Of a stretch of 64,000 nucleotides of DNA, positions 59,101 through 64,000 are shown in pieces. The stretch spans positions 62,001 through 126,000 of the forward strand of contig JADLZK010008411.1 of assembly GCA_015847255.1 (NCBI GenBank), in the 5' to 3' direction. Each line of letters begins with the position of its first letter. The stretch's first letter is position 1. The position numbers and the translations under genes were made by a program. This stretch comes from Hyparrhenia diplandra (taxonomy: Eukaryota > Streptophyta > Magnoliopsida > Poales > Poaceae). The notes beneath the pieces were generated by a model, which was not told the DNA's origin, did not search any database, and saw nothing but the letters and a program-made list of their open reading frames with translations.

Positions 59101-59764
59101 CGAAAACAACGTGGCACGGAGTTCGTGACGCCCGCTTGATAAGAAGGACTATTATGGCATAGTCGAAGAAATATATGAGCTCAACTTCGGGGTCCTAAAG
59201 AGCTCAAGCTAGTGGTATTCAAATGCCATTGGTTCGATCCCGATGACATTTTTTAAAGTAGACCCTACGATTGGGCAAGTCGAAATTCGACAGATTCCGT
59301 GATATGGAGGAGAGGATCTCTATATTGTGGCTAATATACACACCACACAAGTTTATTACCTCCGATGGGCGTGCCAAAAACACGAGGACCTTGCGGGTTG
59401 GTACTCGCGGCAGCGTGTATCGCCGCACGGTAAAGCGCCCGTTCGAACGATGATGATTACAACCTTGACCCAAACACTGAAGAGTTCTATCAACCTGAGG
59501 GGCTAGAAGGACATTTAGAGATAGACATTCTTTCGCTGATGGGCATGGAAGTAGACAACGCCATCGATGAGGACGAGGGTGATGAGGTGCGGATGCTAAG
59601 GACTTGCAAATTCTTGAACGATGGAGGATGGTGCGCCGAAGGAGTTGTGGAGGGCGATGCACATGCCGAGGGCGATACAGATGATGAGGATGGTGACATT
59701 GATGATTACAATAGTGATAGTGATAGTGATGACTACATGCCAGCCTTTAGGCATTTGGGGAGAT
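56172..59764 (+). pseudogene. TNP2-like CACTA transposase with DUF4218 and DUF4216 regions, many breaks
   Basis: The reading begins MDNRE and then TAG where a tryptophan is usual. It continues with EWVRGTDAFLEHAFG, KVEMGKHIYNNGFALHY and GEVDRIREDVV (N-domain), then ESAKQMTWHKKGKRYA, MGVFMQPMWDELQDVW, HGRFPCPTCKAPV and DIEMMCDRPKLVIE (tnp2 core). A DUF4218-like part (about 58,020-58,560; EEVSTFTQRIYTEKLP), a DUF4216-like part (about 59,210-59,450; VVFKCHWFDPDD) and an acidic C-terminus (DEDGDIDDYNSDSDSDDY) end at 59764. Pieces lie in all three frames with at least eight shifts, so it cannot encode an active enzyme as assembled. Confidence 0.8.
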
Positions 59765-59879
59765 AATTTCTAAATCATGTAATACTATTTTGTTATTATT
59801 GTTACCTTTCAATTATGTTTCGTTCATTTTGCAATACTAATTGGTTTACTCTTTGTCTTTTGCGGGGACTCGACAAAAA

Positions 59880-60468
59880 ATGCCGCGGAAGGCGGCAACG
59901 TCGACAGGGGGTCAAATCCCTCTACGCGAGGCCCCCCCACCCTCTCCCCACGCCGATGAGGAGGAGGCCGACGAGCAAAGACCCGACGGTGGAGACGCCG
60001 AGGCGCGGCCGACGCCGCCCCGGCCCACGAGGAGGCTTGAGTTTGTGTCTTCGTCGAGCCAGCCATGAGGCGGTGGCCGCTAGAGTGCAGGACTACTTCA
60101 CGTGCGATACGTGTTGTTCAGATATAGAACTACTACTTCGGCGTAGGCGGGGGCAAGAGGCGGTGGCCGCTAGAGTGCAGGACAAGGTCCGCCGAGGCCG
60201 ACTCAAGGACCTGTACCATGAGGCACGTGTCCAAAGGCATCATCTCCTTCAACGCCGACGTGCTTGGCAAGGTGGTGAGGAAGAATGAAGCAAGGGAGAT
60301 GATGCTCCGTGAGGGAGACCGACCTCACCAGTGGACCAAGACATCCAGTTCAGAGAACGCATTTATTCCGATTCCTTCAATGAAAAATAAGCAAGCTTCC
60401 ATTCATCCTCCGCTATGTCATGCGGATGTGTCCGAGTGGTGCAAAGAACTACAAGGACTGCTGGGAGG
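59880..60468 (+). pseudogene. TNPA-like second gene of the CACTA element, cut by copia
   Basis: It starts MPRKAATSTGG and continues proline- and acid-rich to a stop at 60068. Further coding-like pieces (SKGIISFNADVLGKVV, KNEAREMMLREGDRP) run to the LTR at 60469. A 27-base segment 'gaggcggtggccgctagagt' plus seven more is duplicated at 60067-60093 and 60157-60183 (90-base period, keeping frame). Assignment rests on position downstream of TNP2. Confidence 0.5.
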
Positions 60469-62211
60469 TGTAAGGTCCTAGATGGCTAGAGAGGGGGGTG
60501 AATAGCCTATAAAAAATTTTCTACAAGCTCAACTAAACAAACCGATTAGTATAAAACACGGCGTAAAGCGGTTTGCACTAGCTCTAATGGTCAAGCAAGC
60601 CTTCTAGTGATAAGACTAAATAATTCTATGATCTCTAGTTCACTCAAGGTCTATGTCACTACTCTAACTAATGAACAATCCTAATATGGTCCTTATGCTA
60701 GCAAGAACAACTACACAAGACAAAGCTAGCTCTCTACACAAAGTAAACTAGGAAAGTAAAGCAAGAGTGAGAAGCTCGTTATACCGCCTTGTAGAGGATG
60801 TCAACCAATCACCGGGATGAGGATGAACAATCAATCACTCGATGGTGATGATCCACACACGAAGACAATGAACAAGTTGATTTGTTCACCCGAGTTCGCT
60901 TGTACACCGACAACTACTCCCCGGTTGTGCCGACCAACACAAGGATGGTGTTTGAGCTAGGCGGTGCCCCTTGCTAGCCTCAACACACCACTCAACAAGT
61001 GTGGTACCCAAAGCACGAGCAATGTATTCCTTACACTTTGTCTTCCCGACGAGGAGTGCGTAATCCTCTCACAAATCAACCGGAGGTGGCCAAGAAACAA
61101 TCACCTCTTCTTGCCAACAACTCCACCTATCCACCAAGCCGGCTAGGAGCGGTGCCTCCAAGAGAAACGGAAATCCACCGCTCTCACAACGATCCCCAAG
61201 TGCCTCTAGATGCAAGAACTCGATGCAATGCACTAGGATCAACTCTTCTCTCAAGAATGAAGCTCAAATCAAGAATGAGAGAGGAGGGAGGCTTGCTTGC
61301 TTGCTCAAAGATGTTAGGAGTGATTCAAAATGACCAAGAGGGAGAGCAAGTGGCAGCCAAGGTGGTATATATAGGCCACACCACGAAGTGTGGTGAAAAG
61401 GGTGGAAAACACACTTTCGCGGCCCGATCGACGATCGACCGGACTCACCGCGAGTCCGGTCGGTGGATCCGGTCACAACCGACAAGCCAAAACCAGTGCT
61501 TGACCCCGCCTTTGAGCGTCCGGCCGCTCGCTGGGTCCGCTCGGTGCTTCCCCGCCAAGATCGGAAGCATCCGGCCGGCAGGCCCCCCGGCCGCCCGCCA
61601 AAGCTCCAAAACATGCCGCCGGGACGCTCCACCGGAGCGTCCGGTCACCTTGCGGCACCCGGCCGCGCTTCCGGCCGGTGCGCCCGGCCACGCCAGCTAG
61701 CTATTTAAAATCCGCCGTTTCGCTGCTCGTTCCTTCGCTTTGCTCCAAACCGACTTCCGCCACTTGATTCTAGTTTCGACACGCCGAAGAACACCTCGAC
61801 ACCATGTGTTAGCATTTTGGAAATCATTTCCACCAAGGACGGAGTTAGCACTTTTAGGTTAGAATGCATGCATATGAGACTTGAACCTAAAGGCACGTGA
61901 GGATCGATATGTACAAAGGTTTTCCCTCTTTATAGTACGGTTTATCGATCCTATAACCACCCACACCCTCTATGGTGTCTTGGGTGTGAAATCAAAAGCC
62001 CTATGGTTATACCTTTGCCTTGGAACCTTTGATCTCCAAACTCCACCGAGTTGCATGCTTGATCAACTTTTTGATCACCTCGATCCATCCTCCATGATCA
62101 CCATGCATCAACTCCCAAGACGACCAATCTTCAATCATGTCAAACACTTAGCATTGAGAGATTAGTCCTTAGGTGTCACTAATTAGCTAAAAACCAAACT
62201 AGAGATCTTCA
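60469..62211 (-). mobile_element. 3' LTR of a Ty1/copia retrotransposon
   Basis: On the minus strand the LTR runs from TGAAGATCTC (62211) to ...GACCTTACA (60469), 1,743 bp with TG...CA ends. Immediately upstream on that strand is a polypurine tract 'aaaaagggggagat', the second-strand primer. The 5' part of the element and its other LTR lie beyond the right edge. It interrupts the TNPA-like gene. Confidence 0.85.
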
Positions 62212-63320
62212 ATCTCCCCCTTTTTGGTAATTGGTGACAACCCGCATTAAGGTTTTATGATTAATATTTTTGAACATACAACGATTGTCCAAGCATTTTG
62301 CTTACAATCATAGAATTGGACAATCATCATTGTTCGGTTTTTTGGTAGCATGAGCTCCCCTACATGTATGCCACGAGTTTGGAACGAAGCATTGCATACA
62401 TGTATGAATATTGAAATTAAGGGTGAGCTATGTTACCAAAATGATGCTTAAGGTGAAAGAAATGGACCTTTGAAGCGTGATACCAATCGGAGTTGCGCCA
62501 TTTTCACCATAAAAGCATCAAGGTAACTAGATTTTCATCAAAACTCAAAGTACCACGTGAGATCACATTATAAGCAAGGTACTTGAATTAAGAGTGGAAA
62601 ATAGAAAATCTAGTTAGCTCCTATGCATGCTAGTTATCAACCACTTGTAAAGCATCTTACTCAACTAGCATACACCACACAAGCATGTATATAGAATTTA
62701 AATACATGTGCAATGAGCAAGTCATATGTTAGTGCACAAACAAATGCAACAAATTGTCTATGAGCTTGCTCCCCCCTACTTGTGTGAATCACTTGTTAAC
62801 TCATGAATCACATGAGAGGTTTCAAAAAACATGTGAAATTTTTAATTTTCCAAAACCTTTCATGCACTAATCTCTCCCCTTTGTCGACAATTTTCACAAA
62901 AAGGTATGACCATGTTATGTTATGGAAGAGAGAATAGTGCTCAAATTTGGTCAAATTTGGATCACTTGTCAAACATATATTTCGGTTTGAACCAAAGACA
63001 AGCTTCTTCACACCTCATGACAAGGGTTATCTTGCCTATGTTGAAGCATATGTGTGAAAAGATAGCCAAATTCAACACTTGAGATTGCAAGCCCATAAAC
63101 ATGTCATATGTCATCACTAGATCAAACAAGCATAAAGAGCAATAGTGATGGCACACATACATTGAAATCCTTTTGTTTTCCATGAATGCTTCCTAAGGCA
63201 CAAGTTATATGTCTATATGTTCTAAACATGTCCTTAGATATCATGAATGCCATGTCAAACAATGATACCTTTGCTTTTGCTTGATGGAGGGGCATGTCAT
63301 GATAGTGGGTGCATTCAACT
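62212..63320 (-). other. Copia 3' non-coding region between pol and LTR
   Basis: AT-rich internal sequence with no open frame of note on the minus strand, between the end of RNase H and the polypurine tract. This is common in long copia elements of grasses. Confidence 0.6.
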
Positions 63321-64000
63321 CATGTTGGAGAAGTCAAGGATATTCAACTCATTTCTTAGCTTGCAAAAACCTCTTCTCATCTAGTGGCTTTGTAAAGATG
63401 TCGGCCAATTGATCTTGGTGCCAATAGGTTGGATAGCAATATCACCCTTTTGTTGATGATCTCTAATAAAGTGATGCCTTATGTCAATGTGCTTGATTCT
63501 TGTATGTTGAACCGGGTTTTGAGTCATCTTGCAAGCACTTTCATTGTCACAATACAAAGGCACATGATGGAAATCAAATCCATAATCCTTCAAAGTTGAT
63601 CTCATCCATAGCAATTGTGCACAACAACTACCAAGCACTAATATATTCGGCCTCGGCGGTTGAAAGTGTCACACCGGTTTGCTTCTTTGAGGACCAAGAC
63701 ACTAGAGATCTTCTAAGGAATTGACAAGTGCCACTTGTGCTTCTTCTATCAACCTTGCATCCCCCATAGTCGGAGTCCGAATATCCAATAAGCTCAAAGT
63801 TTGACCCCTTGGGATACCATAGCCCAACATTTTGTGTGTGCTTCAAGTACCTCAATATTCTTTTTGATGCGGTGAGATGACTCTCTCTAGGTGAGGATTG
63901 AAATCTTGCACACTTGCCCACACTAAACATCACATCAGGCCTAGAAGCGGTCACATAGAGTAAGCTTCCAATCAATGACCTATAGTACCTTTTATCAACC
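63320..64000 (-). pseudogene. Ty1/copia pol C-terminus (RT end and RNase H), frameshifted and cut by window edge
   Basis: Minus-strand frames 63975-63628 and 63638-63381 overlap. The first has the copia RT/RNase H junction (MIGSLLYVTASRPD, LRYLKHT, GYSDSDYGG, STSGTCQFL, STAEAEYI). The second continues with CAQLLWM, CDNESACKMTQNPVQH and KHIDIRHHFIRDH. A single extra base after AEYIS joins them, and a single missing base near the end disturbs the tail. The rest of pol and gag lie to the right of the window. Confidence 0.9.

Larger units (their letters stand above)
54540..60468 (+). mobile_element. CACTA transposon of the 'gccgagtgcc' family, interrupted by copia
   Basis: Subterminal inverted motifs 'tttgccgagtgcc' and 'ggcactcggcaaag' at 54559-54596 and 54622-54664 mark the left arm. 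A GC-rich leader, a purine-rich (gaggaagaa)n block (about 54,975-55,165), a minisatellite, two leader hairpins, TNP2 and a TNPA-like gene follow in the order expected for En/Spm-type elements. At 60469 a Ty1/copia LTR interrupts the TNPA-like gene. The right end is not in the window. Confidence 0.75.

Overview
The window is nuclear DNA of a grass (Poaceae). Evidence: GT-AG spliced genes, a tRNA-Asp, dense Tourist, Stowaway, CACTA, Helitron and non-LTR insertions with readable target-site duplications (TSDs), and a reversibly-glycosylated-polypeptide gene of the monocot UAM1 type. I cannot settle the genus.

Layout. 1-12,000 has no host gene: degenerate repeats, a LINE-type tail, a foldback MITE, a CACTA-like element, a 769-bp retroposon, a Stowaway, two PIF/Harbinger elements, a solo LTR with a perfect TSD, and a SINE-like element with a 16-bp TSD. 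12,500-28,600 is the host-gene island: a RING-H2 E3 ligase (+), a DSBA-fold thioredoxin-like gene (-) with a Helitron in one intron, a seven-bladed RCC1-repeat gene (+) divergent from it, tRNA-Asp(GTC) (+), and UDP-arabinopyranose mutase (-). 28,750-43,500 is intergenic and rich in transposable elements (TEs): a decayed Ty3/gypsy gag-protease with its 5' LTR, a second retroposon, a PIF element, a LINE zinc-finger relic, a second Helitron and several MITEs. 43,500-64,000 is dominated by CACTA transposons with broken TNP2 transposase genes. Between two of them lies a single cytochrome P450 gene (CYP71 clan) with frameshifts, and the last CACTA is interrupted by a Ty1/copia element that runs off the right edge.

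Main observation. The two CACTA elements with transposase, which have unrelated subterminal repeats, both carry a ~215-nt near-palindrome ending 83 and 88 nt before the TNP2 start. Each also has a small perfect hairpin ~285 nt upstream of that palindrome. Arm sequences differ between elements but stay complementary within each, which suggests selection on structure (for example a small-RNA precursor or leader control). Other notable points: Helitron gene capture inside a host intron whose removal restores a 79-bp intron; single-base indels, most of them in homopolymer runs, breaking three otherwise well preserved host genes (recent decay or assembly error); and a cluster of insertions with exact TSDs.
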